From Verrucomicrobia bacterium SCGC AAA164-E04 (GTDB lineage Bacteria; Verrucomicrobiota; Verrucomicrobiia; Limisphaerales; AAA164-E04): DNA of 36,908 bases. Within the stretch, counting starts at the first letter, position 1; the number at the start of each line of letters is the position of its first letter. Shown one piece after another: positions 18,101 through 25,377 of the stretch. The stretch lies in contig KB911976.1 in NCBI GenBank assembly GCA_000383715.1, positions 1 to 36,908 of the forward strand. Direction: 5' to 3'. Below the pieces are notes generated by a model. The model was not told where the DNA came from and did not search any database. It saw only the letters and a list, made by a program, of their open reading frames with translations. The position numbers and the translations under genes were made by a program.

Positions 18101-19454
18101 GTACGACCGAAGGAAAACTTGCGACAGTGCGCGTGGTTTGATTCGGATTATTTGCTGCGATGATCGTGTAGTCTGCCAATTGCTCATTGATGCCTGAGGT
18201 GTTTTCAATGATCACATATGCCTCGGAGTTTTGGGCTATTCCCAATTCGATGATGTTCAATGGGAGAGTACTATTCCGAGTGACAGCCCATACCTCAGCT
18301 CCAAAAACTAAACCAGAACTTGTGTTGTCAGCTTGATGTACAGCCACTGCGATTATATTTTCTCCCTCCTTCAATTGAGTTTCATGTATCCTGATGACAT
18401 TTTCTTCCAGCACGGCGTCTTCAAAGAATTCAATCGCCATGGCATCATGACTGTTTTGATTGCGATTCCCGGACATGCGACTCGAATCAATTTCCTTACC
18501 GTTGAGGTAATAAACGGCTCCATCATCTACCACCTGATTGACTTCCAGATAGCTATCCGTGATGGGTGTGTTCATGTTGAATTGTGTCCTGAAAAAATAA
18601 GATAAGGGGCCTTTTGAAAGATGGGTTCGAATGCCCGGCGCTGGGGGTGTATCGCCTTCAAATCCAAGTAATCCTTCCCCATTACTCCAGGAACTATCAT
18701 CAAAATCAGGTGCCATCCAATTTTGCCCTAACCCTGAATGACCTTCATGATAACGCCATGCAACATTCATGGGAACCAGCAACTCCCGGTTCAATTCGGT
18801 TTCGCTGCTTTGTATTTGGAACTGGAGACCTTCCTCTGGAAATGAGGCAAGTCCGGGACTTCCTCCTGGTTTTGAACTGGCTTTCCAGTTGGCCCAGTGG
18901 TTCACGGTTTTGTCCGAATGTTTAATGACGATACTGTAGCCTGCACCTGTTGATTCGATAGGCCAAGGTGGATCATTGTCATAATTCAACTGACATAACG
19001 TGATACTGTTCCTGTCCATTAATACCAATTTTTCACTTCCACGATCAATCTTCCCCTTCCAGGGCCCCCATATTCTGATTTCGCTCGGGAGTTGGTATTG
19101 TGCACGAAACTCATTTGGCTCGGCTTCAGTGATCAAGAAACGTTCAAAAGGCTTGATGAAGCTAGAACCTGCATTGAACCGATCAAAAGGTGGGAAATTA
19201 TATTCAAGGGCTTTTCCATTCAACGTCCACTCTGCGCAATCAAAGGGAGTTGCCGTTAAATTAACACATTCAATCCAGGCTGAATTGTTCTCTTGCCTGG
19301 GGTGGAACATAACTTCGGTGAAGATGATTTGATCAGCTTCAACTCGATAAAATGAAATAATCCATACCAGGCACTGTATCCAAATTCGCCAAAACTTTGA
19401 AAACGAATGATGAATCACATGTAATACTCCTTCGTTCATTGCATCGTTCTGCAT
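15120..19454 (-). CDS. Giant secreted lamin-tail / CotH kinase-like protein
   Basis: This 1444-residue exported protein has a hydrophobic export segment at about 21-40. In order follow: a lamin-tail domain (about 42-200, IIFTEVMFHPRQENNSAWIE); a beta-sandwich region (about 225-390, with FFRTQFNMN and VYYLNGKEIDSSRM); a second lamin-tail domain (about 655-800, IIINEIMYAPPFGQDDLEFIEL); a beta-rich linker; and a CotH domain from about 1090 to the end. CotH marks are VVVKEDVEPVDADYL, WDTFTQARGKNAYFY and LLHWDADLAFG. CotH in Bacillus spores is a protein kinase; in Verrucomicrobia and Planctomycetes such proteins are common and untested. It follows the symporter by 22 bases and is likely the last gene of its operon. 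ATGs at 19454 and 19439 are both possible starts. Confidence 0.88.
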   Translation of the reverse strand: MQNDAMNEGVLHVIHHSFSKFWRIWIQCLVWIISFYRVEADQIIFTEVMFHPRQENNSAWIECVNLTATPFDCAEWTLNGKALEYNFPPFDRFNAGSSFIKPFERFLITEAEPNEFRAQYQLPSEIRIWGPWKGKIDRGSEKLVLMDRNSITLCQLNYDNDPPWPIESTGAGYSIVIKHSDKTVNHWANWKASSKPGGSPGLASFPEEGLQFQIQSSETELNRELLVPMNVAWRYHEGHSGLGQNWMAPDFDDSSWSNGEGLLGFEGDTPPAPGIRTHLSKGPLSYFFRTQFNMNTPITDSYLEVNQVVDDGAVYYLNGKEIDSSRMSGNRNQNSHDAMAIEFFEDAVLEENVIRIHETQLKEGENIIAVAVHQADNTSSGLVFGAEVWAVTRNSTLPLNIIELGIAQNSEAYVIIENTSGINEQLADYTIIAANNPNQTTRTVASFPSVVLKPREQKTISLDRNISLDAVISISKSNERISVSNIPLRLPKAGFKQRLFNPTRNIWKVEAIESITNELSPKPIKGKIQISEIVFPDKGEMLSVELSHSNAHAISLSGLALAHQSKLDQAQSLDGHVAPDALTVVDFKGLPEDKKRLKLFLLNQANGEVLDAVSVRIQSGKSCQRAVLDQHEWFTSNRDSLGSLNQLGFQSDIIINEIMYAPPFGQDDLEFIELLNKGSKPIQLDGWKLRDGIEYNFPKGTQLEPSRHLVIAKNPEKLVDAHSGLPCLGPFKGKLGNNGERIRLLDENGNLADQVDYRCEGDWPELARGKGSSMELIHPDMDNSLSSAWKDSRESRTSEFQKFHFTTRYRGYEQRWHPMDHQELHLYLVGESHVVLRNIQFRKKGHDRNLIINPGRISIEGDSSTGWLIQGNHADSFIENDRLHLIAHGHGDNRANRAEIDLTELNPGDTYEIEFEARWVHGSPRFIVRTWENSLSESVLLPIPRNLGTPGAPNSNLRSHPSPLVETLLQSPAVGTPSKPLSITASVGWPAETGIVNLVYRLDGAPDSPWNREPMAPGKNTELLDHSLTTYQAILEREFKQGQLIQYYVEAISKNGQRNTLPRKPIAQPALCIFDGREIPRDLRVIRLLISDHHLHAFSNTASQDYQYRYPRLSNQYFNSTFISNERDVYHGTELRTSGSPWTRRQPLDRGKFRLPKDRLFRDHGKFAYDNDPTRNRGSVRHHNRIARYLLYLLGHVSGQNEFVHVIINSGRVVVKEDVEPVDADYLKRNFKNGNQGELYRIDDDWWMSDHWSQVNRDASWNYLGSDHPALYRHSWMKRSQEENDDYSNFIAFINLVNRSDYTRDEIESVLDADAILKMTAVMGFIADWDTFTQARGKNAYFYQRPGDRKFQLLHWDADLAFGQRRYNSFYGGSQQFKDWVEKKYNYPRLIQYLNQLATLTKDPQGRVEAWMREESHGHPDTRMNTPFYREFFKNRRLIVEQLN

Positions 19455-19476
19455 ACCTAATGGCTAGGTCATTATT

Positions 19477-20994
19477 TCAAGCTGCTTTTTTCGGGTCATG
19501 ACAGATCTGTTCCTTATTTGAAAGCGGCATCAATGACAAACTGATGGCGACAATGAGATTCGCCAGTAAACCAAACAGTCCGTGGTGGAATCCGGTGGAT
19601 TGAATCCATTCATTGCTATACAGGCCGAAAGTGACACAAAGCCCGGTGATCAGCCCCCAAAAAACTGCGGTACCGTGTAAACGTTTCCAATGCATACCTA
19701 GCATGAAACCGGGAGCCAGTTGTACGAGCATATCGAATTTCAAATCGAGCAACTTCACCAGTGTAGGTTTGCTTGATAGTGAATTAAGATAAATGGCAAA
19801 GCCCGCCAGTATTCCGACTACCAGCCATGAAAGCCATTTCCCCATGAAAGTCAGTTGCGATTCCGTGGCTTTTGGATTGATGAACCGTAGATAAAGGTCT
19901 TTTGTGGTCATCGACGAGATGGTCAGCATGCATGAATCTGCCGTGGACATCAAAGCACCTAATATGGCCGAAAAGAGGATGACTACCAGCCAATATCCAA
20001 GTGTTGAAGATTGTTGCACTTCCCTGCAAATGATGGTGAGAATGCGATCGGTTTGCGAGCCATCAAGCCCTTGGAAATGAGCTGCACCTGTAACTCCGAC
20101 CATCACCGCTATCCATGAAGTCATCAATGGGAGAAACACCATTGCAATCAGACTGTTCCTGAGCACTTTGGTCGATCTTGCAGCATAAATTCTTTGCACT
20201 GCCTGCGGGTAAAGCGAGGCTCCCAGCCCAAAGATCAGGATATAGCTCAACCATCTTCTGCTTCCCAGGGGATCTGGTGGGAGAACCTTGACGCGATCGG
20301 CATCCGAACTGTTGAAAAGTTTTTGGGTGGTTTCAGCAATACCTCCAAATTGTGTCCAGATAAGAAAAATTAAAATACTAAATCCAATCATCAGGATCAC
20401 GCCTTGCAGGACATCCGTCCAGGCAACGGCTCGAAATCCTCCCATCGTTTCATAGACCAGCATGATTCCAGCCAATAACACAACTCCCACGATATAGGCC
20501 GTTTCTGGTGGCATGGTCGTCAATCCCTGCAATGCGCGACCCATCGCCATCAATTGTGCCAGCAAGTAGTTCCCCAGAGCGAGAATCATGAGGATTGGGG
20601 CAACTATATTGATTCCACGATGGTGGTATCGATGATTCAGAAAGTCATTTGGAGTGATAAATTGATGTTTGCGACTGAGGCGATGCAATCCCGGTGCGAA
20701 TAGCAGATACCCGACGATGATGGCCGTCATGAAATGCACCGAGGTGATCCAGGAAAAGCCTACACGATAAGCTTTACCGCTGAATCCAAACATTGTGTTT
20801 CCACTGTATTGTGTCGCGTAAAGCGTGAGGAGAAGGACGACCATACCGACACCTTTACCTCCAAGATAAAAGTCTCGCAGCGAATTGTCTTTTTTGGCGC
20901 GACCTCCAAGCCAGCCAATGAAAAGCAGGCCTATGAGGTAGCACACCAGGAAAGTGATACCTCCCCAGCCGAATGGCATCACGCTCTCATTCAT
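19477..20994 (-). CDS. Sodium:solute symporter (SSS family)
   Basis: A 505-residue inner-membrane transporter with about 13 hydrophobic segments and the SSS core: FYLGGKGVGMVVLLLTLYATQYSGNTMFGFSGKAY at the start (segment 1 and sodium-site region), GGFRAVAWTDVLQGVILM in the middle, and ALMSTADSCMLTISSMTTKDLYLRF near residue 365. It would couple Na+ to uptake of a sugar, organic acid or amino acid; the substrate is not readable from sequence. Its start overlaps the stop of the 100-residue DUF3311-like gene by 4 bases, the common arrangement for this family. A DUF1080 hydrolase lies just upstream in the operon, suggesting uptake of the product that enzyme releases. Confidence 0.92.
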   Translation of the reverse strand: MNESVMPFGWGGITFLVCYLIGLLFIGWLGGRAKKDNSLRDFYLGGKGVGMVVLLLTLYATQYSGNTMFGFSGKAYRVGFSWITSVHFMTAIIVGYLLFAPGLHRLSRKHQFITPNDFLNHRYHHRGINIVAPILMILALGNYLLAQLMAMGRALQGLTTMPPETAYIVGVVLLAGIMLVYETMGGFRAVAWTDVLQGVILMIGFSILIFLIWTQFGGIAETTQKLFNSSDADRVKVLPPDPLGSRRWLSYILIFGLGASLYPQAVQRIYAARSTKVLRNSLIAMVFLPLMTSWIAVMVGVTGAAHFQGLDGSQTDRILTIICREVQQSSTLGYWLVVILFSAILGALMSTADSCMLTISSMTTKDLYLRFINPKATESQLTFMGKWLSWLVVGILAGFAIYLNSLSSKPTLVKLLDLKFDMLVQLAPGFMLGMHWKRLHGTAVFWGLITGLCVTFGLYSNEWIQSTGFHHGLFGLLANLIVAISLSLMPLSNKEQICHDPKKAA

Positions 20995-21293
20995 GAGTGG
21001 TTTTTTTCGCTGACAGGAAGATCATTTTCGACAGACTCCACAGGCCATCGGGTCATCAGTAACCAAGCAGTGAAGCAAGAAGCCACAAATGACGCAGCAA
21101 GGGAACACAGCGTCCAGGTAGGCAATCCAAAAAGGGTGCCTTCATATTGAGCTGGCCAATACCATGGGATACCCGCGACTATCAATATTGAGTAGACTAC
21201 CCATATCCACCACGATAAAAAACGGCGTTCGCCAGACAAGTCAATGCCGGTTGAGCTGGGAGTAGATTCTGCTGACATGCCAGGCGGTGCCAT
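20991..21293 (-). CDS. DUF3311-like small membrane subunit of the symporter
   Basis: The 100-residue protein has two hydrophobic segments (about 27-45 and 58-80). Between them is the IPWYWPAQYEGTLFGLPTW stretch, typical of the small DUF3311/DUF997-type partners encoded beside SSS transporters, such as YhdT beside PanF. The 4-base overlap with the symporter start shows translational coupling and supports a subunit role. The N-terminal 22 residues are polar and likely cytoplasmic. Which of the related DUF families it belongs to is uncertain. Confidence 0.78.
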   Translation of the reverse strand: MAPPGMSAESTPSSTGIDLSGERRFLSWWIWVVYSILIVAGIPWYWPAQYEGTLFGLPTWTLCSLAASFVASCFTAWLLMTRWPVESVENDLPVSEKNHS

Positions 21294-21324
21294 CTCTCGT
21301 TTCGGAATCGTAATGAATCTATTG

Positions 21325-22122
21325 TTATTTGACCATTGGTTCGGAGAAATCTGTATCAGGATTCTCGAGGTCTAATTCCTTGATCCAGATGTTGCGGTAA
21401 CGTACGTCGTGTCCTTCGCATTGAAGTTTCAACCCACCGGGACGATCAGTGATGCCTAATCCTCCATTGTTGCCTCCATCGATACCGGAATTTTTCCCGC
21501 CCCAGACTTTATTGATTGGAAAGTTGGTGTGAACTTTTTTTCCATTGAAATAGGCGGTGACATGAGCCTTTTCGGTGCGCTTGCCATCTTGAAAACGGGC
21601 TGCTCTGAAAGTGAAATCGTAAGCATTCCATTTGCCCAACCCGTTGTAGGCATGATAAGGAGATTCACTTTCATTGATGACAGCCCCCATACCATGTTTT
21701 GTTTTGTCGCCATCCAGAACTTGAATTTCATATCGGTTCTGAAGGTAAACTCCACTGTTACCACCCTTATTTGGGATAAGGAATTCGATGTGCAATCGGA
21801 AGTCCTTGAATTTTTGTTTGGTAACGATGTCGGCTGCACCATAAATGCCACCTGCTGCAGCGGGGTCATCCGTCATGACTGCTGTCCCACTGTCTACCGG
21901 ATCATCCACAATCTTCCACTTGATGGGGAGTGAGGATGCGAAACGCGGCCCCTTCCAGTAGGTCCATTTTTCGTCGAGCATTTCTCTGCTTCCATCAAAG
22001 AGCATTGCTGCTCCCTGCAAAGGTTTAGCGCCGACGCCGACTTCCGCTTTCAATGTTGTATTAACAAGTAACAACGAAAGGCAGATGCCTGACGTCCACA
22101 GGTGGATTGATTTTCTTTTCAT
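21325..22122 (-). CDS. Secreted DUF1080 (3-keto-disaccharide hydrolase) protein
   Basis: From the ATG at 22122 the protein has 265 residues, beginning MKRKSIHLWTSGICLSLLLV with a clean signal peptide ending near LKA. Upstream in-frame ATGs at 22182, 22158 and 22140 would bury this signal, so 22122 is chosen. The rest is one DUF1080 domain (PF06439), with AAMLFDGSREMLDEKWTYWKG at the start, the central FRLHIEFLIPNKGGNSGVYLQNRYEIQVLD, and VRYRNIWIKELD at the end. Family members hydrolyse 3-keto-glucosides or bind sugars. A 31-base gap to the DUF3311-like gene puts it in one operon with the symporter, so periplasmic hydrolysis followed by uptake is the likely scheme. Confidence 0.9.
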   Translation of the reverse strand: MKRKSIHLWTSGICLSLLLVNTTLKAEVGVGAKPLQGAAMLFDGSREMLDEKWTYWKGPRFASSLPIKWKIVDDPVDSGTAVMTDDPAAAGGIYGAADIVTKQKFKDFRLHIEFLIPNKGGNSGVYLQNRYEIQVLDGDKTKHGMGAVINESESPYHAYNGLGKWNAYDFTFRAARFQDGKRTEKAHVTAYFNGKKVHTNFPINKVWGGKNSGIDGGNNGGLGITDRPGGLKLQCEGHDVRYRNIWIKELDLENPDTDFSEPMVK

Positions 22123-22197
22123 GATTAGACCACGGGCCATTGTTCGAGTCCCAATCATTACCGCGAACAAGCCATTCAGCAAGAAAGATTCCCCAGC

Positions 22198-22377
22198 TTA
22201 AAAGTCGCCTCTGAGCACCATGGCCTGGAAAAATTTCGAGGTTCCGTCGGATGATGCCTTTATTCCGGGATCGCCGTATAATTCAAAACCTTTTTTGAAA
22301 TGTTCATTGATGGATTGCTCCAGATCGTTGGAGTTTTCAGATATGATGAGTTTATATTTTTGAATGCGATGGGACAT
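22198..22377 (-). CDS. DUF1737 domain protein
   Basis: From the ATG at 22377 this is a 59-residue protein, essentially a single DUF1737 domain. YKLIISENSNDLEQSINEHF is followed by KKGFELYGDPGIKASSDG and the closing FFQAMVLRG strand. The family comprises small cytosolic proteins of unknown function, often linked to larger enzymes or standing alone. An in-frame start at 22467 would add 30 residues with no family match, so the shorter form is preferred. It lies 75 bases upstream of the DUF1080 gene on the same strand and may be the first gene of that operon. Confidence 0.75.
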   Translation of the reverse strand: MSHRIQKYKLIISENSNDLEQSINEHFKKGFELYGDPGIKASSDGTSKFFQAMVLRGDF

Positions 22378-22608
22378 AATCTTGTATTTTGAGTTAGAAG
22401 TGAACAGGCCTTGATGGTCCTCAGGATAGATCTTTACCTCCTTATCGCTAACGCATAACGTCCTCATTTACACTGAACCGAGATCATTCCAGATTGGCCA
22501 GATAGTCTATTACTTGTTGGAACGATTTAAACCATGGATTTAAAACGCCAAAAAAGCAAGATTTCAATATCCCTCTTTCTCTTGGATGTTCTCTGTCATT
22601 TACGACGC

Positions 22609-24930
22609 ATGAAATCAGGCTCTTTTCTCGCTCAGGATGTAGGGTTGGTGTGTTTAGGCCTTCTTATTTCTGGTTGCGGGGATAATTTGGAGAAGATTGA
22701 ACCGGTAAACGTGTCCCTTACACCGCAAAAGGCACCTGAGGAAATCGATTTTGAATCCCAGCGTGAAATACTCGAAAGTGCTTCTTTAGCAGGTGAAATG
22801 ATGTCGGAATCTTACGGACAATGGATGGAGGCTATTTGGGATGATGTCAAATCCAGTAAAGATAAACTAGGTGTCTTCAGAAAATTGGAATTCATCTCAA
22901 TGCAATGGGGACAATGGAGCGATCAAAGACGCATTGATCATGACATTGGACTTCATGATCTCCAGCCATCTTCAAAAAGATGGACACCCGATGAATGGCG
23001 CTCATGGTTGGAGGAGATCAAATCAGCAGGCATTGAGCTGGCGCAAATGCAATGGCGTCATGTGGGTTTCATGGCGCATGATGACCGCTACTCTAGCCCT
23101 GTTTCCAAATTTACATTTGAGTTTCATGCCAAACGAGGTGAACCGGCAACCAGATGGATCCTTCGGGGAGGCATGAACATTATTTGGTACTCCAGTCGAA
23201 AAAGTAATGTATTTGGTGGAGTGAAGCACATCGAAGTTACCGAAGCGACCCTCCTGCAACGAGATGGCCTTCCGCCATTTGAGCATGTTGTGGCAGCTGA
23301 TGTTTCTCCTGCCGACCAGGATCTCGTTCTAGAACCTAATTTGCAAGTGCTCGATCTTGATGGTGATTTTGCGCCTGAAATCATTCTATCGAGAATCAAC
23401 CGTGTGTTCTGGAATCAGGGCAGCGGGCGTTTTCGAACCGGCTCCTTGCTGGAATTTCCTTTAGCGCAATTTCATCAAGGGATTGTGGCAGATTTTTCCG
23501 GAAATGCATTTCTGGATTTTCTGGCCGTGACAACGGAGGGCCTCGCTTTGTATGAGGGCGATGGCAAGGGAGCCTTCGCCAAGGCGCCTCGCAGGCAGGA
23601 TTTATTCAATGGACAACTCATCAATCCATTCGTACTGACATCGGGAGATATTGACGGCGATTCAGATTTGGATGTTTGGTTGGGGCAATACAAAGTCCCT
23701 TATCAGGACGGTCAAATGCCAGCGCCGTTTTTTGATGCCAATGATGGGCATCCGGCTTTTTTGCTTATAAATGAAGGGAATGGTACATTTTCGGATGCGA
23801 CAATTGAGGCCGGGTTGGAGTCGAAACGATTCCGTCGAACATACAGTGCCTCCCTCGTGGATCTTGATCACGACTTAGATTTGGACTTGGCTGTCGTCAG
23901 TGATTTTTCGGGTGTTGATTTTTATCGGAATGATGGCTCTGGACATTTTGAAGATGTCACGCGTGACTGGGGAGGAAACCGTTATGGGTTTGGGATGGCA
24001 CATTTGCTGGGCGATTGGAATCTGGATCAACGTTTGGATCTGTTGATGATTGGGATGCATTCTGCGGCAGCAGAACGCATGGCGACACTTGGTATTCGAA
24101 CGCTTGGAAATGCGACGGATCCCTCCGGGATGCGCCAAGCCATGTCTTATGGGAATCGGATTTTCTGGGGGAATGAAAATGGGGTGCAGCAAGTGGCAGG
24201 ATTGAGTCCGATGCGCCAAACTGGGTGGTCCTGGGGGGCGGCTAATATCGATTTTGATCTCGATGGAGATCAGGATGTTTACATTGTGAATGGACACATC
24301 ACAGGAGCGCGGACTTATGACTATGAATCCGAATTCTGGAGGGAAGATCTTTCTATTGGAAGCTCCCGCGAGGATTCTGGACTTAGCGAATATTTTGAAT
24401 CCAAACAACTCCGATACCAGCAGGCAGGGGCTTCCTACGGAGGAAACGAACGTAATCAATTCTTTCTGAATCTCAACGGAAAGGAATGGATAGAGGTAGC
24501 CTACCTGTTTGGATTGGCGATGCCTGAAGATTGCCGCAATGTGGTTGCGGCGGATTTTGATGGGAATGGATTACCTGACCTTGCTGTGACGACTTTCGAG
24601 CTTTGGCCTGATGAACGACAAGTGATGCACCTCTTTCCAAACTTTCATCAAACCAAGAATCATTGGATAGGTTTTAAACTGCGCGAATCCAAGGATTGGC
24701 CGCCTCTGATGGGGGCGCAATTACAGATTAAATATCAAAACAAGACATTGACTCGTCCGATAATCACCGGGGACGGCTACCGGACCCAATCACCCTACCA
24801 ATTTCATTTTGGGATTGGGCAAACGGACCAAATAGATGAAATGATCCTGCAATGGCCAGACGGAACCCGGTACACACTTTCTCCCAACGATATTGACCGC
24901 TACCATTTGGTTGAACCTGTTCGTAGATGA
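22609..24930 (+). CDS. FG-GAP/VCBS repeat lipoprotein with ASPIC/UnbV C-terminus
   Basis: Starting at the ATG at 22609, the 773-residue protein has a lipoprotein signal with lipobox LISG-Cys23. The ATG at 22534 would place 25 residues ahead of it and is less likely. Seven Asp-rich calcium-binding-like repeats are visible: LDLDGDFAPEIIL, DFSGNAFLDFLAV, DIDGDSDLDVWL, DLDHDLDLDLAVV, DWNLDQRLDLLMI, DFDLDGDQDVYIV and DFDGNGLPDLAVT. They suggest a seven-bladed propeller. The C-terminal UnbV domain (about 685-770) has HWIGFKL and MILQWPDGTRY. It is probably surface-exposed, with binding or adhesion roles; the function is unproven. An N-terminal region (about 25-230) matches nothing I know. The gene is convergent with the isomerase stop at 24944. 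Confidence 0.88.
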   Translation: MKSGSFLAQDVGLVCLGLLISGCGDNLEKIEPVNVSLTPQKAPEEIDFESQREILESASLAGEMMSESYGQWMEAIWDDVKSSKDKLGVFRKLEFISMQWGQWSDQRRIDHDIGLHDLQPSSKRWTPDEWRSWLEEIKSAGIELAQMQWRHVGFMAHDDRYSSPVSKFTFEFHAKRGEPATRWILRGGMNIIWYSSRKSNVFGGVKHIEVTEATLLQRDGLPPFEHVVAADVSPADQDLVLEPNLQVLDLDGDFAPEIILSRINRVFWNQGSGRFRTGSLLEFPLAQFHQGIVADFSGNAFLDFLAVTTEGLALYEGDGKGAFAKAPRRQDLFNGQLINPFVLTSGDIDGDSDLDVWLGQYKVPYQDGQMPAPFFDANDGHPAFLLINEGNGTFSDATIEAGLESKRFRRTYSASLVDLDHDLDLDLAVVSDFSGVDFYRNDGSGHFEDVTRDWGGNRYGFGMAHLLGDWNLDQRLDLLMIGMHSAAAERMATLGIRTLGNATDPSGMRQAMSYGNRIFWGNENGVQQVAGLSPMRQTGWSWGAANIDFDLDGDQDVYIVNGHITGARTYDYESEFWREDLSIGSSREDSGLSEYFESKQLRYQQAGASYGGNERNQFFLNLNGKEWIEVAYLFGLAMPEDCRNVVAADFDGNGLPDLAVTTFELWPDERQVMHLFPNFHQTKNHWIGFKLRESKDWPPLMGAQLQIKYQNKTLTRPIITGDGYRTQSPYQFHFGIGQTDQIDEMILQWPDGTRYTLSPNDIDRYHLVEPVRR

Positions 24931-24937
24931 TGAACTC

Positions 24938-24952
24938 GAGCTCTCAGAGCTC
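24938..24952. terminator. Short palindrome at convergent gene ends
   Basis: A 7-bp perfect inverted repeat (gagctct / agagctc, one-base centre) spans the gap between the UnbV stop (24930) and the opposing isomerase stop (24944-24946). No T-tract is present, so terminator function is only suggested by position. It lies two bases from where the long inverted repeat stops being visible. Confidence 0.3.
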
Positions 24953-25377
24953 AATCAATTCCCTCATTCTCTGCAGACCAGTTTTGAGAACGTCCTTAGG
25001 ATCCTTTGCCCACAGGTCTGCATTAAATAGCTCGAGACTCATGGCCCCCTTTGTATCCTTTATTGCGCAGAATGGATATTTCTGACTTCAGGTCAATGAC
25101 ACCGTCACCAATCATGACTCGATCGGGGTCCGTTTGTGTTTGGGCGGGTTTATCTGGATGCGCATCGTCGATGTGGTAATGACTGATCCTGTCCACCGGG
25201 ATTTGTTCCAGATCGTTCAATGTAGAGCCACTGTTCCAATTATGAAAAGCATCCAGAATCAGTGTGGCATCAGAGTCCCCTGATTGCTGGACGACATCCC
25301 AGGCCTGTGATAACTGATGGATGGATTTAAAAAAACTGATGTATTCAAAAGTAGGTTTAATTCCGGTTTCTCTGCCG
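24944..25377 (-). pseudogene. 3' fragment of sugar isomerase/epimerase gene (inverted copy), frameshifted
   Basis: Read on the minus strand this is the last 143 or so codons of the isomerase gene found at 36109-36908, including a natural stop (TGA at 24944-24946, giving the end ...Glu-Leu-Ile-Glu-Leu) that the window-end copy does not reach. It keeps the metal ligands of the second half of the barrel (ILDAFHNW, HYHIDDAHP). One extra C in the run at 25055-25059 shifts the frame, so the protein would end in KGGHESRAI instead of KGAMSLELFN. The upstream half of the gene is replaced at 25378 by antisense proB. This is either a broken duplicate or, more likely, the genuine 3' end of the single isomerase gene placed here by a chimeric junction. 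Confidence 0.85.
24954..25377 (-). repeat. Inverted repeat, left copy (424 bp)
   Basis: Base-by-base comparison shows that this segment is the reverse complement of 36486-36908. The only difference is one additional C within the C-run at 25055-25059 (five here, four opposite). Because the right copy runs to the last base of the window, the full repeat length cannot be seen. At 25377 the match stops abruptly inside tctgccg, shared with proB. Confidence 0.95.

Noticed and set aside
24954-25377. The inverted repeats as ends of a transposon or integron-like element
   Set aside because: The repeated sequence is ordinary enzyme-coding DNA, no transposase or integrase lies between the copies, and no target duplication is visible.
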